Below the pieces are notes generated by a model. The model did not search any database and was not told the DNA's origin. It saw nothing but the letters and a program-made list of their open reading frames with translations. A DNA stretch of 5,329 nucleotides from a bacterium. GTDB lineage: Bacteria; Bacillota_I; Bacilli_A; RFN20; CAG-826. Made by a program: the position numbers and the translations under genes. The stretch is from the NCBI GenBank assembly GCA_019421105.1, contig JAHZFY010000002.1:20423-25751 (forward strand), read 5' to 3'. Positions 1 to 5,329 of this stretch are shown here, piece by piece; the first letter of the stretch is position 1, and every line of letters starts with the position of its first letter.

Positions 1-2016
1 ATATGTTTTTCCATATTCTCTATAAATTGAAGTTAGAGGAAAAGTTCTGACTGCGATATTTGCATCGTGTGTAGAAATAATAATAAGTTTATTTAACTTT
101 GCTAAATACTTTAATCTTGGCACAATAACTTCATTGATATATTTATGCCCAACACTTATTTCAGGCTCATCCAAGAAATATGCTTCTTTACTATCATCGA
201 TTAATGAATAGTTAAGCAAAAGCATAGAGCGCTCCCCACTTGACGAATCGTAGTGTTCAATCTTGCTGCTGTTTTCCCATTCTATTTTTTCATCAGATTT
301 AATACCCATAAAATCCTTCAAGGAAATTACTTTGTTATCACTATCTGATGAAAAAGTTTCTATTGATTCAGCCAAATTACACGTAAAAGCGGAATTTTTG
401 ATTTGAATTAAATCTTTAAGACACTTTTTTAGATTCGAGGATTTTAATTTTGTTGGGTCATAATTAATGCCTTTATCAGCGCTTGGATCTAGATAAATAT
501 CGGTCTGAACGAATACCGATCCCTTTCCCGGAATTTTTCCAATTTCATCTCTAATTGTTTTCCTTGAAGTTGAGATCTTATCTGTTATCCATTCTGATGC
601 TTGGTAAACCCTTAGGCAATTCATATAAAAATCGACTAGTCCAGTTGATGCAGGAATAGGATCCTTTCCAGTTTTGCTTTGAGCAATTACTTTCATAGTT
701 TCTATAGTGTATTTTTGTAAAAAAATAGCGTAGTAATCACAAACGGCTTCCCTGTATTTCGTTTGAACAGAAAGTAATAATTTATCTAGATAACAAATTA
801 ATTGGTCTTTATCGGTTTGTCGCAAAAATAAATCGAGTTTTTCTTTTTTAATTGTGTCTATTGATTGCTTGATATTTTTATATGACTTACCTAGCATCTT
901 CATTTCATCTTCATCAAGTGCGCCATGAAAAGCGGCTTTAGTAAAACCAAATCTTGTAAAATTTGATATATTTTGTTGTGCTTCAATTCCTTTATACAAT
1001 TTATTTGTAGTCACAAGAGAAGGTGATGTCCATTCTTTTATTACCTTGAATTCAGCTTCTCCAGCTTCAATATTTAGCAAGTCGAAATATGAAGAACTAA
1101 ACGGTCTCTTAATTAAATTCTTATAGTCTTCATCCTTAGTTTGGCCTTCATAAGAAGATATTTTTAATTCTCCCAAATCCAAGACCATTTTTTTCTTAAG
1201 AGCTCTTAATATTTTGGTCTTACCTGTTCCTTTACCACCAAATATAACATTAACGTCATGTCTTAATGGCAAAGTAATCTCAGTGTCATCAGGTTTATTC
1301 TCATCTAAAAATGGTTGAATTGAATAATTGATTTCTTCTTTTTGATTAAGAAACGTCTTTATTACTCTCGAATCCTTTTTTAACAAAAGCAGAAAACTTT
1401 CATAACTATTGATAGGCATTTTTAATTCAGGAACGTTCATAAATGGATAATGTGACCAATCTGTAACATCAGATCCAATAAAGCAATCAATATCATTGGC
1501 ATACATAATACCAACGCTTCTTATATTCGAAGGTTCTACTAAAAATATATTATCAGGAACAATCTTTGACATTTCTTTACAAGCGTTTTCAGAAAAACCA
1601 TGGCTTTTTTGCAAAGCGAAATGAGCAATTGTGATAATATCTATATCGCTAAATTTCGTAATCACTTTTTTAAAATCTAGCAAAACATCGTCTGGAGATT
1701 TATCGCCAATCAATTCATTGATTAAATTGCTAAATTTCAATACGTGCTTAGGGTTAGAAATAAAAAGAATGTGACCGTTTTCACCTTCAAATGAAATATC
1801 AAACTCGACACCAGGCCAAACTTGTATCTCTTTCTTTTCTGAGGCGCTATGGAAAGAATTATATTGTTCCAAATCAAAACAATTGTGGTTTGTGATAGCC
1901 ACGATTTTTACATCATTATCCTCTAATGTTTTAATAAAAGACGTTAAATCGACATTTCTTTTTGGAGAATCGCCACTTTTACAACGTTTGGTATGACAAT
2001 GTAAATCAATTTTCAT
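1..2016 (-). CDS. PHP phosphoesterase domain fused to ABC/SMC-type ATPase (3' end outside window)
   Basis: My own translation gives 672 codons from ATG 2016 to base 1 with no stop, so the C-terminus lies outside the window. Residues about 1-230 form a PHP metal-dependent phosphoesterase domain. They contain HCH (H6, H8), a TNHN motif (H44), PGVEF (E71), H82, AH (H132), and SDV with a later H (D183, H189), so the metal site looks complete. An ATPase follows: Walker A GGKGTGKT at about 260-267, a signature-like SSGER at about 592-596, Walker B YFLDEPE at about 613-619, and H-loop STHDA at about 648-652. The roughly 325 residues between Walker A and the signature are largely polar and helical-looking, as in RecF/SMC-like or OLD-like ATPases. 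PHP domains hydrolyse phosphoesters; PHP-ATPase fusions are common in defence islands, and RefSeq calls one such family TrlF. I infer an ATP-gated nuclease or phosphatase. The start is supported by AAGGGGG nine bases upstream, overlapping the stop of the preceding frame. Confidence 0.88.
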   Translation of the reverse strand, partial: MKIDLHCHTKRCKSGDSPKRNVDLTSFIKTLEDNDVKIVAITNHNCFDLEQYNSFHSASEKKEIQVWPGVEFDISFEGENGHILFISNPKHVLKFSNLINELIGDKSPDDVLLDFKKVITKFSDIDIITIAHFALQKSHGFSENACKEMSKIVPDNIFLVEPSNIRSVGIMYANDIDCFIGSDVTDWSHYPFMNVPELKMPINSYESFLLLLKKDSRVIKTFLNQKEEINYSIQPFLDENKPDDTEITLPLRHDVNVIFGGKGTGKTKILRALKKKMVLDLGELKISSYEGQTKDEDYKNLIKRPFSSSYFDLLNIEAGEAEFKVIKEWTSPSLVTTNKLYKGIEAQQNISNFTRFGFTKAAFHGALDEDEMKMLGKSYKNIKQSIDTIKKEKLDLFLRQTDKDQLICYLDKLLLSVQTKYREAVCDYYAIFLQKYTIETMKVIAQSKTGKDPIPASTGLVDFYMNCLRVYQASEWITDKISTSRKTIRDEIGKIPGKGSVFVQTDIYLDPSADKGINYDPTKLKSSNLKKCLKDLIQIKNSAFTCNLAESIETFSSDSDNKVISLKDFMGIKSDEKIEWENSSKIEHYDSSSGERSMLLLNYSLIDDSKEAYFLDEPEISVGHKYINEVIVPRLKYLAKLNKLIIISTHDANIAVRTFPLTSIYREYGKTY

Positions 2017-2025
2017 CTATCGTCG

Positions 2026-2032
2026 CCCCCTT
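2026..2032 (-). promoter_or_regulatory. Ribosome binding site of the PHP-ATPase gene
   Basis: The coding strand reads AAGGGGG nine bases before ATG 2016. Its first two bases are the last two of the TAA stop (2031-2033) of the preceding open frame. This tight join suggests that the two frames were, or are, translated from one message. Confidence 0.6.
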
Positions 2033-2348
2033 ACTCAATTCCCAAAGATTTAATAACAGCATCTTCGGGGCTGCTGTAAAAACTCAACTGAAATTTAGCA
2101 AAAAGGTCGCTTGGAACAGTGGCTATGTCGGCCGCGCTATTCATAGGAATCAAGTTATTCTTCGCTATGGCATCAAATGCAACTTGCATGACTTCAGATA
2201 ATTCTTCCACTTTATTCAATTCCCTCCAATGCTCACCGAGCCAAGCGCCACCATCTAATGGGGTGACGATCCATTCAAAGTGCAACTGCAATACGTTATA
2301 AACGCGGTTAAAGAAATACTGCTGTCTAGGCTCATTTCTTGGCCTAAT
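2031..2348 (-). pseudogene. Orphan 105-codon open frame, probable 3' remnant of an unrecognised gene
   Basis: The frame is open from just downstream of an in-frame TAA inside the tail of the AlbA_2 gene and ends at TAA 2031-2033. No ATG or GTG lies near its beginning. The first usable codon is TTG 2291 (86 residues), which has no ribosome binding site. A rare ATT at 2348, overlapping the AlbA_2 stop as ATTAG, would give 105 residues, but AAGGAAG lies too close to it. The product reads like a real soluble protein: an acidic, aromatic-rich middle (HFEW, GGAW, GEHWRE) and a clean C-terminus ending SLGIE. I do not recognise the family. G+C is about 43 percent by hand count of 2041-2340, clearly above the neighbours, which suggests a different origin. 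The likeliest reading is that the 5' part was lost when the upstream genes arrived. The alternative is a real small gene with a non-standard start, translated with the PHP-ATPase 14 bases downstream. Confidence 0.5.
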
Positions 2349-3666
2349 CTTCCTTTTTGTTAATTATTTCCCAATGACCCGTTTTAGACGATCCGTTAAA
2401 ACTTATACAATTTGACTCTTTGATGATTCTTGCTACGGTCTTAACACTTTTGTCAATTGTTTTGGCCAATTCGCTTCTCGTGATTTGATTGTTTTTTCTA
2501 ATAGCCACAATAATTTTATCCAAATCTGTTTGAGGGACATTTTGAGGGACATTTTGAGGGACATTGTCCCCCAAATAACTTTTTTCGTGATTTAAATCTG
2601 GCAAAGTCACCCTAAACCATTGACGACTATTGATTAGGAAAGTTCTTATATCATAGTCGGGATAAGCTTCTCTAATCCTCTTAATGCCTGTGCCGTAATT
2701 CTCTATAAATCCGAGCTTATGTAATAAAGCTATTAACTTTGGATTTCTAAAAGACTGAATACCCAACAAAATATCATCAACGTTATAACGACAAATTCCA
2801 CCTGGATTTGTTATTTCTACCCTATTGCTATAAAATTCGATTTTGATGTTGGATGGCATGCTGTAATCAGCGTGACATAATGCATTTAATATAGCTTCTC
2901 TTAGGCTTTTTCCCGGATATGATTTAGTTTCTTTTCTTATTCCGCCAACATCAGGAATCACCGCTGATGTTATATTGAACATCTCGGCCTCATTCAATAA
3001 ATCGTTTGTGATTTTAATAATTGAACCAGAAAATTCTTTTTTATATTTAAAGTTAAGGACATTGTCATAGCATGCCATTTTGACGATTGTGGGATTTTCG
3101 TCGCTTAACAACAACGCTAAGTTCGTAAATTTAGAGTCACTATTTTGAATGCCAATAGTGAAATATTTATCTTCGCCGAATTCTAAGTTTTTATCATGAA
3201 AATATAAATTAATATATGAAAAATGTAGTTCTTGTTTGGGCGAAATTTCATCCTCCCAATTTGACTTGGAATAGTCCCTAATCATAGAAATAATTTCGCC
3301 ATCCGTAGCTTGTCTCTTGCTTCTTCCGACTCTTATATATGTACCATTAGGTCTAGGACCTGTAGAAGAAAGATAATATGGTTTATTATTACCTTTCATA
3401 ACTTCAATCACCATAACATTATCTTCATTAAAATAATGTCTAATTAGAGATCGTGCATCTATTTTAATTGCATCACTTATTATCGAAGAAATCTGCAAGT
3501 CTAAACTATCATGTAAATTATTATCGATTCCGGTAACTGTCCCATCATCTTCGACACCAATGTATATAGTTCCACCTTCAGCATTCAAAAAAGCGATAAT
3601 TTCCTTATCTAAATCTTTTACTATCTCTCTTTTTAGTTCAATTCTGTCGCTTTCCTCGTATTTCAT
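2344..3666 (-). CDS. AlbA_2 (Schlafen-like) DNA-binding protein with HATPase_c_4 region and C-terminal winged helix
   Basis: The protein has 440 residues from ATG 3666. Residues about 4-135 match the AlbA_2 fold: E10-K12, an AFLNAEGG turn (25-32), then YIGVEDDGTVTG (35-46). Residues about 250-350 match the RecG-like C-terminal/HATPase_c_4 region: LREAILNALCHADYS (255-269), a VEITNPGG strand-turn (283-290), NPKL (308-311) and ENYGTGI (322-328). Three NVPQ units (368-379) link this to a winged helix (about 380-440; ELAKTIDKSVKTVARII) of the kind that binds DNA. Family members are annotated as putative transcriptional regulators or ATP-dependent helicase-related proteins, but no helicase motifs are present here. 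They occur often in defence islands and some AlbA_2/Schlafen-like proteins are nucleases; which applies here is unknown. TTG 3711 would add 15 hydrophobic residues before the domain and has no ribosome binding site. ATG 3666 fits the domain boundary but also lacks a clear Shine-Dalgarno. Confidence 0.87.
   Translation of the reverse strand: MKYEESDRIELKREIVKDLDKEIIAFLNAEGGTIYIGVEDDGTVTGIDNNLHDSLDLQISSIISDAIKIDARSLIRHYFNEDNVMVIEVMKGNNKPYYLSSTGPRPNGTYIRVGRSKRQATDGEIISMIRDYSKSNWEDEISPKQELHFSYINLYFHDKNLEFGEDKYFTIGIQNSDSKFTNLALLLSDENPTIVKMACYDNVLNFKYKKEFSGSIIKITNDLLNEAEMFNITSAVIPDVGGIRKETKSYPGKSLREAILNALCHADYSMPSNIKIEFYSNRVEITNPGGICRYNVDDILLGIQSFRNPKLIALLHKLGFIENYGTGIKRIREAYPDYDIRTFLINSRQWFRVTLPDLNHEKSYLGDNVPQNVPQNVPQTDLDKIIVAIRKNNQITRSELAKTIDKSVKTVARIIKESNCISFNGSSKTGHWEIINKKED
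2531..2566 (-). repeat. Three tandem 12-base units encoding NVPQ-NVPQ-NVPQ
   Basis: On the plus strand the unit TGAGGGACATTT occurs at 2531-2542 and 2543-2554, and again at 2555-2566 with one changed base (final G). It encodes a flexible proline/glutamine linker between the HATPase_c_4 region and the winged helix of the AlbA_2 protein. The unit is a multiple of three, so copy number can change by slippage without breaking the frame. The last copy also forms a short GGGACA-T-TGTCCC palindrome (2558-2570), probably a consequence of the coding sequence. Confidence 0.9.
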
Positions 3667-3694
3667 AATAAAAAATTGTTTACTCGACAATAAA

Positions 3695-3700
3695 ATTATA
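3695..3700 (-). promoter_or_regulatory. Candidate -10 box proximal to the AlbA_2 gene
   Basis: The coding strand carries a perfect TATAAT here. Transcription would begin near 3688 and leave a leader of about 22 bases, with no Shine-Dalgarno, before ATG 3666. No good -35 hexamer sits 16-18 bases upstream, and the surroundings are so A+T-rich that a chance match is possible. Confidence 0.35.
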
Positions 3701-3778
3701 TATAAAAACAAGCAGAATATCTAGGAATTTGCAGTTTTTGTAACAGAACTTGCCATTTGTTAGAAGGAAGTTGAAGCC

Positions 3779-3809
3779 ATTATATATATTTTCTAAAATT
3801 GTATGTCTA
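3779..3809 (-). promoter_or_regulatory. Candidate distal promoter of the AlbA_2 gene
   Basis: The coding strand shows TAGACA (3809-3804), five of six matches to the -35 consensus, then a 19-base spacer and TATAAT (3784-3779). The spacer is longer than the ideal 17. It starts just past the thsB stop, where an independent promoter for the AlbA_2 gene would be expected, and would give a leader of about 105 bases. Confidence 0.35.
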
Positions 3810-3814
3810 GAGAA

Positions 3815-4093
3815 CTATTTCCTTAAGTCTCTCCAATGAACTTCGTCACATATTGGTTCATTTAATTTATCGTATGCCATATCTATATATTTATCTGGAT
3901 TATTCATGAACTCTGAATATCTAACAAGAACACAAAATCTGCCTGCCTCAGAGTAAGCACATCCCATATCTTTTTTTAGATAATAATTAGCAGAAAACTC
4001 ATTAATGACAGTGTTATCGCTTATATCTACACAATTATGAGTTTCGCCACACGTTTCGCAGGTATATGGCCCCTTATATATTTTTGTTTCCAT
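3815..4093 (-). CDS. C-terminal ThsB fragment, possible reinitiation product
   Basis: The C-terminal half is open in its own frame and could start at ATG 4093 (METKIYKG, 92 residues) or at GTG 4108 (97 residues). The stop of the N-terminal fragment sits inside TAGGAG, whose AGGAG (4112-4108) is Shine-Dalgarno-like. It is about 14 bases from ATG 4093, which is long, and overlaps GTG 4108. Reinitiation is possible but weakly supported. The fragment holds the C-x-x-C cluster and the YCVLV strand, and ends DLRK. Confidence 0.3.
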   Translation of the reverse strand: METKIYKGPYTCETCGETHNCVDISDNTVINEFSANYYLKKDMGCAYSEAGRFCVLVRYSEFMNNPDKYIDMAYDKLNEPICDEVHWRDLRK

Positions 4094-4110
4094 TGAAGGT
4101 AACACCACTC

Positions 4111-4428
4111 CTAGAAGTCCACTGCGCGGAAATCCTTTCCTATCATAGAGAGTTGCTTGAAGCTCTCTTTGTATGAATGCATTTTTAGGTGCCCAAAAAT
4201 ATCATTACCTTCTTTTTCGGATGAATGTTCCCCTATAAGAAAAATGGTCACTGTTGTTCCGGCCATATATTTAGTCCTGATAACCTGCATTACATAATCA
4301 ATATCCGAGGAATCTATCCACTCATCAAGAGCTCTCCCTAATATACGTTCAGAACCTAATTTAGTAAGTATCTTTTCTTTGTAATAATCATCTTCCTTTT
4401 TAAAACTGATAAAGCAGTTGTGAGACAT
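4111..4428 (-). CDS. N-terminal ThsB fragment as actually encoded (105 residues)
   Basis: This is the product expected if no frameshifting occurs. It keeps the first half of the TIR domain up to FGHLK and then adds 23 out-of-frame residues (MHSYKESF to FRAVDF) before TAG. It lacks the second half of the fold, including the cysteine/histidine cluster, so I expect it to be unstable or inactive. It has the strong ribosome binding site of the gene. Confidence 0.45.
   Translation of the reverse strand: MSHNCFISFKKEDDYYKEKILTKLGSERILGRALDEWIDSSDIDYVMQVIRTKYMAGTTVTIFLIGEHSSEKEGNDIFGHLKMHSYKESFKQLSMIGKDFRAVDF
4182..4186 (-). other. Frameshift site in thsB (A5 homopolymer)
   Basis: The coding strand reads CAC-CTA-AAA-ATG in the upstream frame. 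The downstream frame is recovered either by adding one A to the run or by a -1 slip of the lysine tRNA on A-AAA. A weak inverted repeat AGAGAG/CTCTCT with a ten-base loop lies downstream (4168-4147), 13 bases after the run. There is no classic X-XXY-YYZ heptamer. Confidence 0.8.
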
Positions 4429-4433
4429 AAAAT

Positions 4434-5276
4434 TCACCTCCTAAAAATATATTTAATTCTTATAAGATCATACTTATGAAAATTTTCATTCTTCTCTCCT
4501 GGATATAAAACAATATTTATTTTTGAAGGTTCTTTAAACGTCATTTTACTAATTTTTAAAGTTTCCAACATAATTTCTAAAAGTTCTTGATTTGAAGCTT
4601 CACAATTATCAAGTATTCTAGTTATCCCAGAGCCTAAAAGAGGAATATTAACGACATTTTGAGAATAAAATTTGTTTAATTGTTTCCACATTGCTAATAA
4701 GCAATTCGCATAATCATTTGAGCAAAGATATGCCTTATTGTCGGAATCAAAGTGTGAAAAAGCTAAAGCAAAAAAATCTTCATAAGGCTGAATTTGTCCC
4801 AGCTCGTATCTTTGCTGTTTACCAACTTTTCTATCTTGATCAATATCTGTTTTAATCAAGTTAATGTTATTTTGCACAAGATGATCAAATTTTTCTTTAT
4901 TAATAGCACCATTGATAATCGCTTGCCCATTTAATGATTTTTTAGCAATTATCAAATCATCAACTTGGGTATCAAAATATTCATTGAAGGCTATTACTTT
5001 TTTGCCTTTCATTTTAAATATATCACCAAATAAAATATTTACTTCTGTATTATTAATTACCAATTTGATTTTTTTGGTTTTAATCTCGTACCAATAAATT
5101 AAAAAATAAGAAATAAGTAATATTACAACAAAAAAACCGCCAATAATGAATTTAATATATTGTTTGTCTTCTGGAATACTAGGGACAAAAAGAAGTATTG
5201 TTGAAACTACAGAGAAACTAGTTAAACAATATTTAGACCAAAGTTGGAAACAATATTTATTTAGTATATTTTTCAT
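4434..5276 (-). CDS. thsA: Type II Thoeris effector ThsA: two membrane helices plus macro (DUF6430-like) domain
   Basis: The protein has 280 residues from ATG 5276. Two hydrophobic segments (about 16-33 and 41-63) with a short polar loop between them make a membrane anchor. A basic stretch (KTKKIK, 66-71) leads into a macro-type domain at about 72-275. Its visible marks are NILFGDIF (80-87), the family motif VIAFNEYFDT (94-103), and IPLLGSGITR (201-210), the glycine-rich loop expected to contact an ADP-ribose-type ligand. This architecture matches type II Thoeris effectors, in which the macro domain senses the TIR product and membrane assembly harms the infected cell. The gene looks intact and of normal length. 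ATG 5276 has AAGGAG six bases upstream; GTG 5297 would add seven residues and overrun that site. Its last codons AGG AGG TGA form the thsB ribosome binding site, with five bases to the thsB ATG, so the two are one operon. The promoter lies mostly outside the window. Confidence 0.88.
   Translation of the reverse strand: MKNILNKYCFQLWSKYCLTSFSVVSTILLFVPSIPEDKQYIKFIIGGFFVVILLISYFLIYWYEIKTKKIKLVINNTEVNILFGDIFKMKGKKVIAFNEYFDTQVDDLIIAKKSLNGQAIINGAINKEKFDHLVQNNINLIKTDIDQDRKVGKQQRYELGQIQPYEDFFALAFSHFDSDNKAYLCSNDYANCLLAMWKQLNKFYSQNVVNIPLLGSGITRILDNCEASNQELLEIMLETLKISKMTFKEPSKINIVLYPGEKNENFHKYDLIRIKYIFRR
4435..4442 (-). promoter_or_regulatory. thsB ribosome binding site embedded in the thsA 3' end
   Basis: The coding strand reads AGGAGGTG, a near-perfect Shine-Dalgarno, six bases before ATG 4428. 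The same bases encode the two terminal arginines of ThsA and part of its TGA stop, so thsB translation is probably coupled to thsA. Confidence 0.85.
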
Positions 5277-5282
5277 ATGTTG

Positions 5283-5288
5283 CTCCTT
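5283..5288 (-). promoter_or_regulatory. thsA ribosome binding site
   Basis: The coding strand reads AAGGAG with six bases (CAACAT) before ATG 5276. This decides the start in favour of ATG 5276 over the upstream GTG 5297. Confidence 0.85.
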
Positions 5289-5311
5289 ATGAAACACACA
5301 ATATCTTTGAT

Positions 5312-5324
5312 TGAATTAAATTCA
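5312..5324. promoter_or_regulatory. Short palindrome upstream of thsA
   Basis: TGAATT and AATTCA flank a single central base. It lies about 36 bases before the thsA start, where an operator could sit, but the window ends five bases later and a 6+6 A+T-rich palindrome can arise by chance. Confidence 0.2.
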
Positions 5325-5329
5325 GTGCC

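Larger units (their letters stand above)
3667..3814. other. Intergenic region between thsB and the AlbA_2 gene
   Basis: This 148-base, very A+T-rich stretch separates the Thoeris pair from the AlbA_2 gene. I see two minus-strand TATAAT elements (3779-3784 and 3695-3700) and no G+C-rich stem followed by a T run that would act as an intrinsic terminator after thsB. Thoeris transcripts may therefore run on into the AlbA_2 gene. A six-codon ATG frame (from 3780) has no ribosome binding site and I do not count it as a gene. Confidence 0.6.
3815..4428 (-). pseudogene. thsB: Thoeris ThsB-type TIR protein gene, split by a one-base frameshift
   Basis: Two adjacent frames together encode one ThsB-like protein of the MTH538/DUF1863 TIR family. 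The N-terminal part starts MSHNCFISFKKEDDYYKEK (first TIR strand and helix) and carries ALDEWIDSSDIDYVMQVIR and FLIGEHSSE, the conserved core and likely active-site region. After about residue 82 (ends FGHLK) the family sequence continues in another frame as NAFIQRELQATLYDRKG, then GLLGVVLPSMETKIYKG, a CETC/H/C cluster, NYYLKKDMGCAYSE and YCVLVRYSEF. Adding one A to the coding-strand A5 run (plus-strand T 4182-4186) restores 204 residues, a normal family length. As read, translation stops at TAG 4113-4111 after 105 residues. In type II Thoeris this TIR enzyme uses NAD to make an ADP-ribose-derived signal (histidine-ADPR) for the macro effector encoded just upstream. ATG 4428 is chosen over GTG 4437 because AGGAGGTG precedes it by six bases and GTG 4437 lies inside that site. 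Confidence 0.88.

Noticed and set aside
1962..2201. Plus-strand open frame of 79 codons
   Set aside because: It lies antisense across the start of the PHP-ATPase and the orphan frame, has no recognisable domain, and is best explained as a shadow.
2119..2301. Plus-strand open frame of 60 codons
   Set aside because: It is antisense to the orphan frame, cysteine- and serine-rich in a way typical of shadow frames, with no domain.
2256..2336. Minus-strand ATG frame of 26 codons (MSLDSSISL) just after the AlbA_2 gene
   Set aside because: It overlaps the better-looking orphan frame, has no well-spaced ribosome binding site and no protein-like features.
2558..2570. GGGACATTGTCCC palindrome as an operator
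   Set aside because: It lies inside the AlbA_2 coding region and follows from the repeated NVPQ codons.
3763..3780. Six-codon ATG frame upstream of the AlbA_2 gene as a regulatory leader peptide
   Set aside because: It has no ribosome binding site and no attenuator-like stem-loop after it.
3720..3815. Rho-independent terminator after thsB
   Set aside because: Only short A+T-rich inverted repeats are present, with no stable stem followed by a T run.
4912..5097. Plus-strand open frame of 61 codons with hydrophobic content
   Set aside because: It is antisense to the macro and membrane parts of thsA; the hydrophobicity comes from reading A+T-rich sequence backwards.

Overview
The window is A+T-rich (about one third G+C by hand counts of sample lines). 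Every gene I can support lies on the minus strand, so gene order runs from high to low coordinates. The strong AGGAGG-type ribosome binding sites and low G+C suggest a Bacillota-like host, but no gene here fixes the organism. The gene content is that of an anti-phage defence island. I see no tRNA, rRNA, CRISPR array, insertion sequence or integrase.

Layout in transcription order. (1) 5276-4434 encodes a two-helix membrane protein with a macro-type (DUF6430-like) domain, recognised as a type II Thoeris effector, ThsA. (2) 4428-3815 encodes a ThsB-type TIR protein (MTH538/DUF1863 family). It is broken by a one-base shift at a run of five A on the coding strand (plus-strand T run 4182-4186). Adding one A restores a continuous 204-residue reading frame. 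(3) 3814-3667 is an intergenic gap with candidate promoters and no convincing terminator. (4) 3666-2344 encodes a 440-residue AlbA_2 (Schlafen-like) protein with a RecG-like/HATPase_c_4 region and a C-terminal winged helix. (5) 2348-2031 is a 105-codon open frame with higher G+C and no credible start codon, probably the 3' part of an older gene. (6) 2016-1 is the first 672 codons of a large protein with an N-terminal PHP phosphoesterase domain fused to an ABC/SMC-type ATPase. It runs off the window edge and has no stop inside the window.

How they may work together. In type II Thoeris, the TIR protein senses infection and makes an ADP-ribose-derived signal that the macro domain of the membrane effector binds; the effector then stops the infected cell. 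Here the effector gene looks intact, while the sensor gene is split in its middle. The system is therefore dead as written, needs a -1 frameshift or split expression, or carries a base-calling error. The AlbA_2 protein and the PHP-ATPase look like separate modules of the same island. The least explained part is the pair made of the 105-codon frame and the PHP-ATPase gene, which are 14 bases apart.
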